Positions 31,627 to 40,253 are shown, counted from the first letter of the stretch. The stretch: DNA of 64,000 nt from Symbiodinium natans (GCA_905221605.1 CAJNDS010002779.1:1-64000); one strand, 5' to 3'. The notes: a model not told the origin generated them from the letters alone. Numbers and translations are program-made.

Positions 31627-31654
31627 TAATAATATTTAGATTAAATATTATTAA
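31627..31654. terminator. AT-rich hairpin between two minus-strand genes
   Basis: Perfect 13-bp stem (31627-31639 region with 31642-31654), very short loop. It lies 3' of the gene ending at 31660 and just upstream of the start at 31623; the TCTA motif is inside it. Confidence 0.5.
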
Positions 31655-31659
31655 CATCA

Positions 31660-32301
31660 TTAAAACATTTTTGACTTAAAGCTGTTTATTTTTTGCATGT
31701 GTTCCTCTCTCTTTGCTCTTCTTATTTCCTTATAAGATGCCTCTAATAATTCTCTTGCTGTTGGCTGCCTTGGCACTTCTTCCATTCTAACGGGTTTAGA
31801 CTGTGTTTTAACCTCAATGGGCTCAGAATATTGTATAACTTCATTTTGTTTAGGTTGCTCTTGCTTTAAATATTTTGCTTTCATCTCCTCCTCTATTTCT
31901 TTCCTTAATTTTTGCTCTACCTTTGTCCCGTAACTTGCCTTTTGCTTATTTACTGGTAATGTTTCTGTTGGTTGTCCCTTACAATAATGTGGGTGGGTGT
32001 TTCTTAAACTCTTTGGTAGCATCTTTTTATTACAGGCTTCACACTCAACCAGTTCCACTACCTTAACGCTTCTGGCTAGTTTCTTTGGTTGTGCTTTAGG
32101 TTTTGCTTTAGCAGTTTGTTCTGTTGTTTGTTCAACAGGTGGTGCTGTTGTTTCCTCTTGTTTGATTGGTTCAGTGGGTTCGCGTACGCTGCGCGATGCG
32201 AAGGCTTCGCGTTCTTCTTCAGGGGTTGTTTCAATAATTTCATTTGCTACTGGTTCGGTTGCTTCTTCAGTTTTAACTTCGGTAACTTCCTCACTGCTCA
32301 T
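31660..32301 (-). CDS. Disordered protein with a single C2HC zinc finger
   Basis: 213 residues. The N-terminal 75 residues are Glu/Thr/Pro-rich and disordered. A basic patch (KPKAQPKKLARS) precedes a compact zinc-finger-like motif CEACNKKMLPKSLRNTHPHYC (C87, C90, H103, C107). The rest is Lys/Glu-rich helix. Residues 31-42 (REAFASRSVREP) are encoded by a GC-rich islet at 32179-32210 that looks unlike the AT-rich gene around it. TCTA lies 12 bp before the ATG. No family is recognised; nucleic-acid or protein binding through the finger is the only supported idea. Confidence 0.65.
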   Translation of the reverse strand: MSSEEVTEVKTEEATEPVANEIIETTPEEEREAFASRSVREPTEPIKQEETTAPPVEQTTEQTAKAKPKAQPKKLARSVKVVELVECEACNKKMLPKSLRNTHPHYCKGQPTETLPVNKQKASYGTKVEQKLRKEIEEEMKAKYLKQEQPKQNEVIQYSEPIEVKTQSKPVRMEEVPRQPTARELLEASYKEIRRAKREEHMQKINSFKSKMF

Positions 32302-32338
32302 TATTATTATAGTCTAGATTTTTCTATTTAGATATTAA

Positions 32339-33175
32339 TTATCCCCTGAAAAATGTTAAGGTAAATGAGATGTCCACCCCATTTAAATTTATAACTTGGT
32401 TAAGATGGTTGGTTAATCTGAAATTTAGCCTTCTTAATAACTTGTTAGAGACATCAATATAATCAACACTGCTTAGCTCATTATCATTTATAACGCCAAG
32501 ATAAGGCACAGTTACGTTTATTTTCTTTACTATTGATGAATTACCTGCTACTGTTAATTGGTTGTAGTTGCTAATTTCATTACAATGCAAATACAAACTC
32601 TTGAAGGGGACAAGGTCAACAAAATTACTTGTATAAGGAGCCACATTAGTATACGCATCAGTTGCTGGTGTTGTGTTACCGATTACTCTGTTTATTGAAC
32701 TTAAATTATTCACGTCAACAGGGTCTGAAAATGAACCAGCTAATGGTGCTATTTCCCCATCAGTAAGAAGAACAAAAATAACAGTTGCATAATTAGAGCT
32801 GACTGTAAATTTGTTAGTTGATGTGTTGTAGCTTAAAGAATATGTGTTAGGTCTGTCCACTGTATCAACCAATAAGTTAATTGCAATTTGTATTGTTTGC
32901 GCTAAATCAACCGCTGTGTAGTTACCTTCCGGGATTGTTACTTTACGATAAGTAATACCTGCTATGACACCTGGAGGAATAACTTGATGCATCCAATAAA
33001 TATTGTTGTTTGTGCTGTTTATTGAATACCACGAGTGGGGAATGCTTACCTCATGTATTTGACATAACATGTTCTCATCTAACTGAACTGTTTCAGGTAA
33101 ATCAATAGTAAATTCCGATGGTGTACCACTCACTTTATAACTGCTATCAATATAAACCTTTTTGAATTTGAGCAT
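32339..33175 (-). CDS. Minor capsid (penton-like) protein
   Basis: 278 residues from ATG 33175. The open frame reaches 33229 but the added 18 residues overlap the divergent gene and the shared promoter, so the inner ATG (MLKFKKVYIDSS) is chosen. The N-terminus has the pattern of PLV/virophage penton proteins: VYIDSSYKVSG, FTIDLPETVQL, then CQIHEVSIPHSWYSI and a Tyr/Trp-rich strand. The whole protein is beta-rich, as expected for a single jelly roll that forms the five-fold vertices. It is close to the major capsid gene, with which it would be co-produced late. Confidence 0.88.
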   Translation of the reverse strand: MLKFKKVYIDSSYKVSGTPSEFTIDLPETVQLDENMLCQIHEVSIPHSWYSINSTNNNIYWMHQVIPPGVIAGITYRKVTIPEGNYTAVDLAQTIQIAINLLVDTVDRPNTYSLSYNTSTNKFTVSSNYATVIFVLLTDGEIAPLAGSFSDPVDVNNLSSINRVIGNTTPATDAYTNVAPYTSNFVDLVPFKSLYLHCNEISNYNQLTVAGNSSIVKKINVTVPYLGVINDNELSSVDYIDVSNKLLRRLNFRLTNHLNQVINLNGVDISFTLTFFRG

Positions 33176-33217
33176 TATAGTATTAATGAGATAAATTAAT
33201 TTATAAACTATTTTATA

Positions 33218-33859
33218 ATGCACAAACATAAGCGAAGAAATGAAGGTATTTTATATGAACCTCCTAAAGCAAGAAGTAAAATACATAATGAAGTTAGAGA
33301 CGAATTAGCAGGTACTGAAACGTTCTTAACGGACACACAAGGATTAAGACTTGCTTATGAAAACCCAGAAGGTATTTATCAAAATGGTTCTATTTTATAC
33401 ATTGCTGGAACGAAAAGCGGGAGAGATGTATATGATGATTTAAAATTACCGTTTTATCAAACAAGAAACACGAAGAGATACAAAGACGTTGATAAATTTA
33501 TTAAAGACGGAACTATAGAGGTTGATGGTAAGAAACTCACAGGTGTAACTGATATTATTAGTCATAGTTTAGGTTCAGCGGTAGGACAACAAATAAATAA
33601 TGATTATGGTAATATTTTTAGAAGTAGGAGTTATGGTTCTCCTTTTGTTTCAGGACAACAACCAGATGAGACAGGGACAAATTTAAGAATACGAAAGGCT
33701 GGTGATGTCGTTAGTATGTTTGATAGAGGAAGCACAACATTAAATAGAGGAACATTAAACCCACTTGATAATCATAGTTATGCTGATATTGCTAATGTTC
33801 ATAATAAACCAGGCAACTTACCTATAACAACAGATGAGTTTATGCAACAATTTAATTAA
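33218..33859 (+). CDS. Lipase-like alpha/beta hydrolase
   Basis: 213 residues. The nucleophile elbow is ISHSLGSAV (Ser117), close to the GHSLGG of class 3 lipases. The likely triad is completed by Asp163 (RKAGDVVSMFD) and His186 (DNHSYADI), in the correct order and spacing; YGSPFVSG precedes the acid. The N-terminus is basic. There is no signal peptide or membrane segment. Lipase genes occur in several polinton-like viruses and virophages; a role in membrane breaching during entry or exit is inferred. It is divergent from the penton gene with only 42 bp between their starts, so they share a regulatory region. Confidence 0.78.
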   Translation: MHKHKRRNEGILYEPPKARSKIHNEVRDELAGTETFLTDTQGLRLAYENPEGIYQNGSILYIAGTKSGRDVYDDLKLPFYQTRNTKRYKDVDKFIKDGTIEVDGKKLTGVTDIISHSLGSAVGQQINNDYGNIFRSRSYGSPFVSGQQPDETGTNLRIRKAGDVVSMFDRGSTTLNRGTLNPLDNHSYADIANVHNKPGNLPITTDEFMQQFN

Positions 33860-33878
33860 TTTCTCAATAATATTAATA

Positions 33879-34133
33879 ATGTTTGCTTATAAATCTAGCA
33901 CTTATGAAAAGTTAGAGAAACCAAAACCAGACGCTCGTCAGAGCCTCGCGAGCATTCGCGACAAAAAATTCAAACAGAACAGTTATGAAGAAATACGTAA
34001 ACTTGTTGAAGATAATGAGGGGAATGACGCTGTAGCCTCATTAGGACGAAGTCGTAATGACGTAGTGAAAGATATTAAGAATAAGAAGAAAAATAATAAA
34101 GAAATTTCATATAATTTCAAATTATTTAATTAA
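33879..34133 (+). CDS. Small basic protein, unknown
   Basis: 84 residues from ATG 33879 (MFAYKSSTYEKLEK); the longer frame from 33834 overlaps the lipase stop and lacks a good start. Lys/Asn/Glu-rich (KDIKNKKKNNKEISYNF). Residues SLASIRDKK are encoded by a GC-rich islet (33944-33962) also found at 40093-40112, suggesting a small insertion in frame. It sits directly upstream of the major capsid gene. No family is recognised. Confidence 0.65.
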   Translation: MFAYKSSTYEKLEKPKPDARQSLASIRDKKFKQNSYEEIRKLVEDNEGNDAVASLGRSRNDVVKDIKNKKKNNKEISYNFKLFN

Positions 34134-34160
34134 ATATAATATTAACAATTATATTTAATT
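34128..34160. terminator. AT-rich hairpin before the major capsid gene
   Basis: Perfect 13-bp stem (34128-34140 with 34148-34160) and a 7-nt loop, overlapping the stop codon of 33879-34133. Confidence 0.6.
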
Positions 34161-34166
34161 AAATTT

Positions 34167-34170
34167 TCTA
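34167..34170 (+). promoter_or_regulatory. TCTA late-promoter-like motif of the major capsid gene
   Basis: TCTA in AT-rich context, 20 bp before the capsid ATG. The same tetramer occurs 10-20 bp before the fibre (35659), ATPase (39358, minus), 39538 (39524), 40485 (40470), 28679 (28689, minus), 31282, 31623 and 32301 starts. Confidence 0.45.
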
Positions 34171-34189
34171 AACTAGTTTATATATACTG

Positions 34190-35626
34190 ATGGAAACGTT
34201 CTCGCCGGAAGATATTTTAATTGACAACCTGTCATTTAAATTAAACAAAGGTAGTTCATATATAACTGATAGAAGAAGTGTTACATTTTGGCCTTCTGGT
34301 TCAAATATCTATAAACCTACAAGTGGTAACCGTGTATTGAAATTTTCATTAAACGCTGAAGATAATGCTTGGTTAGACCCCCAAAGTGTAAGAATATTTT
34401 TTACATTACAAAATCTTGACCCTGGTGCATTTAATAACAAACTTCGTCCATTATCTCCTCCTTATAGTTTTTTCAGACGATTGAGAATTATAGCTGGTAA
34501 TCAGGTTGTTGAAGATTTTGATAATTATAACCGAGTTCATCATATGTTCTCTAAAATGATGTCTCAAGGAGCACGAAAAGATGAAGCAAACGAAGGTTTC
34601 GGTTATAGATACGATGATGAAATTAAAACTCTCGTTAATGACGGTGACACAAGATTAAAATATGAAGTTAATGGTTTAACTTGTCAAGGCTTTAAGGATA
34701 AAATGATTGTTGGATTTAAACCCTTATGTGGTTTATTCAATAATAATTTTAAGTATTTGCCATTGAAATACATGGGAAATTTAACAATTGAATTAGAACT
34801 GGTCACTAATGCTACTGATTGTGTAATTGACCCTACAGATGTTACAACGGCAGATGCTGTAGGAAATAGGTTTGTAACTGACGTTAATCCTGCCACGGAA
34901 GCAGACGCTGAATTTAGAAATACAAGCACTGATTGGGAAATTAATAATGCTCGTGTTGTTTGCGATGTTTGCACCCTTGATAACAATTTAAATAATGAAT
35001 ATGTCAAACATCTTTTAGAAGGAAAGGGATTGCCCATTACTTATACAACTTATATTACTCAATCTCAATCAGTAAAAGGCACAACCGATATTAACGTCCA
35101 AGTCATCCGTTCAGTGTCTAAATTAGTAGCATCTTTCATTACATTTTACAAAGAAGGAGACCCAAGCACCGGTTACGAATACTGTGACAAAGAATTTTGT
35201 CGTTTCTATCACCCACAACAACAATCAGACGAACAAACTGAAGGAATTTATGACAATAATTTTGATTTACAAATGCAAATACAATTAGGTTCTAAACTAT
35301 ATGCTGAGTATCCGATTACATCACTTCAAGAATGCTATTATCACTTGAGAAAGGCATTAAATCTTCCAATGTTTCATCAACATTCAATGTCAATTGATTT
35401 TAGACAATATCGTGACCGTCAATTTGTATTTGGGTTTTCATTTGAAAAAGTGCCTGATAGTTCATATACTGGAATTAATACACGTGCTGGACAACAGATG
35501 TTAGTAAAAGTTAAACCAGCAAATGCTTCAATAACAACTACTGCTATGCCTGATAATATTTATATAACATTACTGTCGGAACAAATATTAGAGATACGTG
35601 ATTTAGGTTTGAAAGTTTTTGACTGA
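34190..35626 (+). CDS. Major capsid protein, double jelly roll
   Basis: 478 residues. The N-terminal part matches the PLV major capsid pattern: RRSVTFWPSGSNIYKPTSGN, LKFSLNAEDNAWLDPQSVRI, then PPYSFFRRLRIIAGNQVVED and FDNYNRVHHMF. The rest is beta-rich with two jelly-roll-sized halves; the C-terminal half includes SIDFRQYRDRQFVFGFSFEK. Trimers of such proteins tile the icosahedral capsid. Length is normal for PLVs (about 450-550). No frameshift is present. A TCTA motif and a TATATA run lie upstream, and a 15-bp hairpin lies downstream. This gene defines the element as a virus and not a plain transposon. Confidence 0.95.
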   Translation: METFSPEDILIDNLSFKLNKGSSYITDRRSVTFWPSGSNIYKPTSGNRVLKFSLNAEDNAWLDPQSVRIFFTLQNLDPGAFNNKLRPLSPPYSFFRRLRIIAGNQVVEDFDNYNRVHHMFSKMMSQGARKDEANEGFGYRYDDEIKTLVNDGDTRLKYEVNGLTCQGFKDKMIVGFKPLCGLFNNNFKYLPLKYMGNLTIELELVTNATDCVIDPTDVTTADAVGNRFVTDVNPATEADAEFRNTSTDWEINNARVVCDVCTLDNNLNNEYVKHLLEGKGLPITYTTYITQSQSVKGTTDINVQVIRSVSKLVASFITFYKEGDPSTGYEYCDKEFCRFYHPQQQSDEQTEGIYDNNFDLQMQIQLGSKLYAEYPITSLQECYYHLRKALNLPMFHQHSMSIDFRQYRDRQFVFGFSFEKVPDSSYTGINTRAGQQMLVKVKPANASITTTAMPDNIYITLLSEQILEIRDLGLKVFD

Positions 35627-35637
35627 TTTTAAGATAA

Positions 35638-35677
35638 TTAATATTAATAAAATTATTATCTATTTTATTAATATTAA
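35638..35677. terminator. AT-rich hairpin after the major capsid gene
   Basis: Perfect 15-bp stem (35638-35652 with 35663-35677), 10-nt loop, starting 12 bp after the capsid stop. The TCTA of the next gene lies in the loop. Confidence 0.65.
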
Positions 35678-35680
35678 CGA

Positions 35681-38029
35681 ATGCCTTTGACGCTCAATAA
35701 CACAAACACATTAACAGCAGATTATATTGTTGTAAGTGGAACAGATTTAAGCGACCTATACGCAACAAAAACAGAATTAGGAGACATCAACACCGCGAAT
35801 TCTTCAAACATAGCAACAAACACAGCAGACATAGCAGTTTTAAACACAAAGCAACTACAAAACTTCCATAATATTAGTTCAGTAACGCACTTATTAGATA
35901 CTGAGTATCAAACAAATGCCACCTTAACGAGCACATTTTACAACAAAACAGAAATAGACACGACCTTTGCTAATTATTATACACAAACTCAAATAGACAC
36001 AAATTTATCAACAAATTACCAGACCAACACGCAATTAGGTACAAATTATTATAACAAGGGTGAGGTTGATACATTAATAGCAGGTGCTGGTGGTGGCAGT
36101 GGCTACACTGATACGGAAATTGATAATTTATTAGATTTAAGAGTTCCTAAATCAGACTTCACTAATAGATTTTCTACATTTCCCGTTATTGATTGTAGCG
36201 CTCCTACTATTATTCACAGTGGTTTAACATTAAACAACGAGACGATAAATATATCGCCAGTAGAAGGTTTATTATTCAGTAATCAAACAGGAGGAGGTGA
36301 TAAAGTCCTAGCAGAATTTAAAAACGCAACGAGTTATATTACTTTACAAGGAGACAAAATATTTTGTAATAATACGTCTGACGATGCAATAAAACAATTA
36401 GATTTAACTAATAATAATGCAGGTTATAAAATGTCTGGAAAAATAGAAACACCAACAGGTGGATTAGTAGTAGAGAACACAGCGGATGCTAATTTATCAT
36501 TTACAGTTAGAAATACTGATAATTATATGACTTTTAACAATGACAGTATTGATTGTTATAATTCAGTTGGTGATACTGGAAGGATTTTAAATTTAAATAG
36601 TAATGCTAATGAATATATTAAATCTCATTCGTTATTAGTAGATACAGCATCAAATACATTAACAAGTGGTTATACATTAGATGTTGTTAATAGTGCCATT
36701 ATTAGAGAAGATTTAAGAGTTGATGGTAATATAGATTTAACAAGTAACACGGGAGATATTCAATTACCAACAGCAGGAATAGATATGTTCAGAAATAGTG
36801 GAGATGCTAATTATAATTTAAGAGTTAGAGACACACAAGGTGTTTTTGAATTTAGAAACAGAAATTTTAGGTGTATGAACCCGAGTAATCCAGCAAATGG
36901 AACAGAAATGATTTTACACGACACAGGAGGCGATTATCGTTTAAGAATAGGAAGTCAAACAACAGCAACAGTAGGAATAGGAAGACAGTATAATTTTTCA
37001 TACCATTTAACCGTAGGGGGTATAAGTAATTTTAATGAAACAAGAGTAGAAAATGATGCCACGTTTTTAGGACAACAGTTTTTAAGCACTGATGGAAGAA
37101 TATTTCAAAGAGCGGACGTTAATAATTCATTAAATGTAATATCAACAGAAGAAATTAATTTTTCATTACAGTCTGACAGAACAACCGACCCAACTACAGG
37201 GACTATAGCACTACAACTAAACGACACTAACGGAATGACAATAAACAGAGCAGTTACAAATAACCAGACTTTTAACAGTATAGGAAGAATAACAGCAGAA
37301 TCAGATTTAGATGTGTGGGGTGAGCTATTTTTTCAACATTCCTCATCAATAAAGGAGACACTGAACGGTAGCGATTATGATTTAGATATAAGAAATGGAG
37401 ACACTGACAGAGCTATTAATTTTATTATCGGAACTATAGGAAGCACACCAGAAATTCAACTAACTGAAGGAAAAGTAACTTTAGTTGGACAACTAGAAAT
37501 TACTAACACTGATGTGTCAGGACAACAAAGAGTATTAATTAATAATCCAGACGATGATGGATTTATTAGATTAAGCAATAATAATTTATCAAGATTAGAT
37601 GCTACAAATACAGGCGTTGATGTTTACGGTTTCTTTACTACAACAAATAACGCAGATATTGGAGGAAATTTAACGTGTGTTGCTTTAACAGAAACATCAG
37701 ACTCTAAATTAAAAGAAAATATTCAAGAGGTAAATACGAAAGAGTGTTATAAGGCAGTTAAATATATCAAGCCGAAAACATACAATTTTATTAAGGATGA
37801 AGACAAAAAGAGTCATATAGGATTTGTAGCAGACGACATAAAAGATGCTAAAATGCCGAAAGAATGGGATAACATAATATATTACAATGACGACGGCATG
37901 AAACTATTAGCATATAATAAAATGGCTGTTGTGCTTTGGGGCTGTGTGCAAGAAATGCAAAAAGAAATAACGAATCTAAAAACAGAAGTTACTAAATTGA
38001 AGAATAAGGGAAAAGGTGAAGGAAAATAA
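35681..38029 (+). CDS. Fibre/receptor-binding protein with C-terminal peptidase S74 chaperone
   Basis: 782 residues. The N-terminal 150 residues carry repeats typical of phage tail fibres (YATKTELGD, FYNKTEIDTTF, YYTQTQIDTNL, YYNKGEVDTLI). A long beta-repeat shaft follows, with recurring short motifs (NYNLRVRDTQG, DNYMTFNNDS, SDLDVWGELFF). The last 110 residues are a peptidase S74 intramolecular chaperone: SDSKLKENI at 673-681 (Ser and Lys of the self-cleavage dyad), then YNFIKDEDKKSHIGFVADDI, ending in a coiled coil. In the family, this domain trimerises the fibre and then cuts itself off. It is probably the host-attachment protein at the vertices. It is the largest virion gene and lies right after the capsid gene. 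Confidence 0.88.
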   Translation: MPLTLNNTNTLTADYIVVSGTDLSDLYATKTELGDINTANSSNIATNTADIAVLNTKQLQNFHNISSVTHLLDTEYQTNATLTSTFYNKTEIDTTFANYYTQTQIDTNLSTNYQTNTQLGTNYYNKGEVDTLIAGAGGGSGYTDTEIDNLLDLRVPKSDFTNRFSTFPVIDCSAPTIIHSGLTLNNETINISPVEGLLFSNQTGGGDKVLAEFKNATSYITLQGDKIFCNNTSDDAIKQLDLTNNNAGYKMSGKIETPTGGLVVENTADANLSFTVRNTDNYMTFNNDSIDCYNSVGDTGRILNLNSNANEYIKSHSLLVDTASNTLTSGYTLDVVNSAIIREDLRVDGNIDLTSNTGDIQLPTAGIDMFRNSGDANYNLRVRDTQGVFEFRNRNFRCMNPSNPANGTEMILHDTGGDYRLRIGSQTTATVGIGRQYNFSYHLTVGGISNFNETRVENDATFLGQQFLSTDGRIFQRADVNNSLNVISTEEINFSLQSDRTTDPTTGTIALQLNDTNGMTINRAVTNNQTFNSIGRITAESDLDVWGELFFQHSSSIKETLNGSDYDLDIRNGDTDRAINFIIGTIGSTPEIQLTEGKVTLVGQLEITNTDVSGQQRVLINNPDDDGFIRLSNNNLSRLDATNTGVDVYGFFTTTNNADIGGNLTCVALTETSDSKLKENIQEVNTKECYKAVKYIKPKTYNFIKDEDKKSHIGFVADDIKDAKMPKEWDNIIYYNDDGMKLLAYNKMAVVLWGCVQEMQKEITNLKTEVTKLKNKGKGEGK

Positions 38030-38051
38030 TATAAGTATTAATATATACGCA

Positions 38052-38261
38052 ATGGGAGGTAAAACATCTAAATCTTGTGCTTCCGAAAACATGAAACGAA
38101 TAAAAGAATTAGATATAGATGAAAAAACTAAAACCGATATTTTACTATTTAATACTTTGAAAGATGTTATTGAAAGAGTTGAAAAGTTAGAAGAGAGGAA
38201 AAGCGATAAATTAGTTTATAAACTACCTGCAATAAACCTATGTTCGTATTCACTAATATAG
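38052..38261 (+). CDS. Small protein with N-myristoylation motif
   Basis: 69 residues from ATG 38052; the longer frame to 38016 lacks an ATG and overlaps the fibre gene. It begins MGGKTSKSC, which fits the N-myristoylation pattern (Gly2, Ser6, Lys7), with a nearby Cys8 that could be palmitoylated. The rest is a helical, charged segment (KDVIERVEKLEERKSD). Membrane anchoring is therefore predicted. No family is recognised. It lies between the fibre and a two-helix membrane protein, so membrane interaction during assembly or entry is a reasonable guess. Confidence 0.65.
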   Translation: MGGKTSKSCASENMKRIKELDIDEKTKTDILLFNTLKDVIERVEKLEERKSDKLVYKLPAINLCSYSLI

Positions 38262-38293
38262 TTAATAATATTATAGCTGAATAATATTATTAA
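38262..38293. terminator. Bidirectional hairpin between convergent genes
   Basis: Perfect 13-bp stem (38262-38274 with 38281-38293), 6-nt loop. The arms abut the stop of 38052-38261 and contain the stop of the minus-strand gene ending at 38290. Confidence 0.7.
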
Positions 38294-38520
38294 TTATCTT
38301 CTTCATTATTTTCATCTGTTCTAGAACAAAAAAGGGATTCTCCTAAATGGTATAGTCCATAACCAACAGCCAGTAGTGGAACTACCACAGGCATAAACGG
38401 TGTTAAACAACAATTAATCAAGCCTTCCTTTGTTAATCCATCACTTTCAATATGTTTTAGCATAACTTTACCACACTCAACTATATACATCATTACACCG
38501 CATATTAATATTGTTTCCAT
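38290..38520 (-). CDS. Small two-helix membrane protein
   Basis: 76 residues. Two hydrophobic segments: residues 3-20 (TILICGVMMYIVECG) and about 40-62 (FMPVVVPLLAVGYGLYHLG), followed by an acidic tail (TDENNEEDN). It is predicted to span a membrane twice. No family is recognised. It lies immediately downstream of the packaging ATPase on the same strand, 32 bp apart, so they may be co-expressed. Confidence 0.65.
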   Translation of the reverse strand: METILICGVMMYIVECGKVMLKHIESDGLTKEGLINCCLTPFMPVVVPLLAVGYGLYHLGESLFCSRTDENNEEDN

Positions 38521-38552
38521 TATTTAGTATTTAGGTTTTAATCTTTAAGCAT

Positions 38553-39344
38553 TTAATCAATAACTAATTTAGCATCAAAGCGTTTATAAAACATATCATT
38601 CACATCAGCCTTCATTAAGTTGATAAACAAGAAACTGTAAGGTTCTTCGGTAGCTAGATTATACACCTCTAATAATAACTTCTTCGCCTCTTGTAAGTTT
38701 TTAGTATCTGCTACTGTTGATTTCTTAATCAATACGGCGCTTAATTCTTCAACCATTGTCTCTATTTCCTTGTAATTTCTCAACCTGAAGAAGAACAACT
38801 GACGACTATTGACACGAATAATAGGAGATAAAGCGTTAAATTTTTGTGTTGATGTTATAATGTTAATTGCATTATGTCTACCTCTCACATATAATTGATT
38901 TAATAATGGGCTATTGCGCGAGAACGCTTTTGAATCTGCAAAATCATCAACAATAATAAGTATTGAGTGTAATTTATTATGGTCGTTCTTTTTCTGATAT
39001 TCTATTACCCTATGTTGCCTTTTTATAACTGCCTCCAATTCTTCTGGTATGTACTCGTCAAACATACATTTTTCTTTCTCTAAATCAACCTTTAAATTAT
39101 CCTGGATGTATTTTTTAACTGGTGTCCAATTGCTATCAACTGAAATTGAAGGGGACCATATGTATATTCTAGCAAACACATCCCTGTAAATGTCTAGTAT
39201 CATTGACTGTAATAATATACCCTTACCACTGCCTGAGGGACCTGTTATTATTTGACTAAACGGTAGTCTCGGTGCTATTTCATACTTAGATTGTTTAAAA
39301 TCATATTCTTTTACATTAACGGGTTTGACTATAGGAGTAATCAT
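38553..39344 (-). CDS. FtsK/HerA-type genome-packaging ATPase
   Basis: 263 residues. Walker A GPSGSGKG at 35-42 (Lys41) and Walker B ILIIVDDFAD (Asp133-Asp134) are clear. Downstream are the polar motif region (IITSTQKFNALSP) and an Arg-rich segment (VRGRHNAINI, RVNSRQLFFFRLRN) as in the A32-like packaging ATPases of PLVs, virophages and large DNA viruses. It pumps the genome into the capsid. Length is normal for the family. TCTA lies 13 bp upstream of the ATG. With the capsid and penton genes it completes the morphogenesis core. Confidence 0.93.
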   Translation of the reverse strand: MITPIVKPVNVKEYDFKQSKYEIAPRLPFSQIITGPSGSGKGILLQSMILDIYRDVFARIYIWSPSISVDSNWTPVKKYIQDNLKVDLEKEKCMFDEYIPEELEAVIKRQHRVIEYQKKNDHNKLHSILIIVDDFADSKAFSRNSPLLNQLYVRGRHNAINIITSTQKFNALSPIIRVNSRQLFFFRLRNYKEIETMVEELSAVLIKKSTVADTKNLQEAKKLLLEVYNLATEEPYSFLFINLMKADVNDMFYKRFDAKLVID

Positions 39345-39385
39345 TATTATTATTACATAGAAAAATTATATGATTTAAATATATA

Positions 39386-39532
39386 ATGGATAGATACGTA
39401 GAAGTAATAAATGAGATAGAAAAACTAGATGAAGTAATAAAAACTCCAAGATACAGAATGTGTTGCCACAGTCTGTTAGAGTTTCTTAAGGCGGTATGCT
39501 ATTATATTAAGAATGTTAAAAAATCTACCTAA
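39386..39532 (+). CDS. Very small protein, unknown
   Basis: 48 residues (MDRYVEVINEIEKLDEVIKT at the start, then RMCCHSLLEFLKAV and a Lys-rich end). It begins 41 bp from the divergent ATPase start and stops 5 bp before the next gene. The helical N-terminus and a Cys-Cys-His cluster are visible. No family is recognised. Its tight fit between two good genes is the main support. Confidence 0.45.
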   Translation: MDRYVEVINEIEKLDEVIKTPRYRMCCHSLLEFLKAVCYYIKNVKKST

Positions 39533-39537
39533 ATTAA

Positions 39538-39987
39538 ATGACAGATAGTGAACAAAAGGAAGGTGGTTTTAGTCTGACTCCTACAAGTTTAAACTGTTTG
39601 CCTTGTCGTTGCAGAAAAAACACCTATCATAAGGAAACAAAAACAACGACCGATAAAGACACGAAAACTGTTTCAATAGTTGAAGATAGAAGCAGTTATA
39701 AGGTAGGCAGAGGCACCACTCCATCAAACGACATTTTTAAACCAGACCAAACGGGGGTGTCTGTAGCCATTTGTGACACAGGATGGGGAAAAGGAAGGGC
39801 ACCAACACCTGAAGAATGTGAGCAACAAATAGAAAAGAACGCAGATGATATCAAGGAATTAAAAGACAGGTTAGAAAAGAAAATATATAAAACAGAAGAA
39901 GACATAAAGGAGATAAAGGAAGATGTTAAGAAACTGGATAAAGATTTACACGTCATTAAGAAATCTAGTTTGGTAACAATGGATTAA
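39538..39987 (+). CDS. Cys-containing protein with C-terminal coiled coil
   Basis: 149 residues. The N-terminus has a Cys cluster (LNCLPCRCRK), followed by Thr/Lys-rich disordered sequence, a Gly-rich middle (CDTGWGKGRAPTPEECEQQ) and a long heptad-like coiled coil (IEKNADDIKELKDRLEKKIY onward). TCTA lies 11 bp upstream. No family is recognised. The coiled coil suggests oligomerisation, perhaps a minor structural protein. Confidence 0.65.
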   Translation: MTDSEQKEGGFSLTPTSLNCLPCRCRKNTYHKETKTTTDKDTKTVSIVEDRSSYKVGRGTTPSNDIFKPDQTGVSVAICDTGWGKGRAPTPEECEQQIEKNADDIKELKDRLEKKIYKTEEDIKEIKEDVKKLDKDLHVIKKSSLVTMD

Positions 39988-40253
39988 GTATATAAAGATT
40001 AAAACCTATTGTATATTGACAGACAAGTGCCCCCAGACAATGTAAGCCCGTATTTTGTGACGAGAGGACTGAGAAAGGGGACACCTCGCAGGGGCTCGCG
40101 AGCGTTCGCGACAGTATCTGACACTCTCGTCTAATTTAGTTTTGCATAAGACAAGACTAGCTAATTAGTTTGGAGCTATGTTAAATCTTAAGGAAAATGG
40201 ATATATCATAACATTTCGTTATGTTATGATACATTTTGTTAGCTAATTATATA
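39988..40253. other. Viral non-coding region with GC-rich islet and hairpin
   Basis: No protein-like open frame. It contains the GC-rich islet CTCGCGAGCGTTCGCGAC (40095-40112), shared with a coding position at 33944, and a perfect 11-bp hairpin (40204-40214 with 40221-40231, loop TTTCGT). Two copies of AGCTAATTA flank the hairpin. It could be regulatory, a small RNA or an origin; nothing decides between these. Confidence 0.5.
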
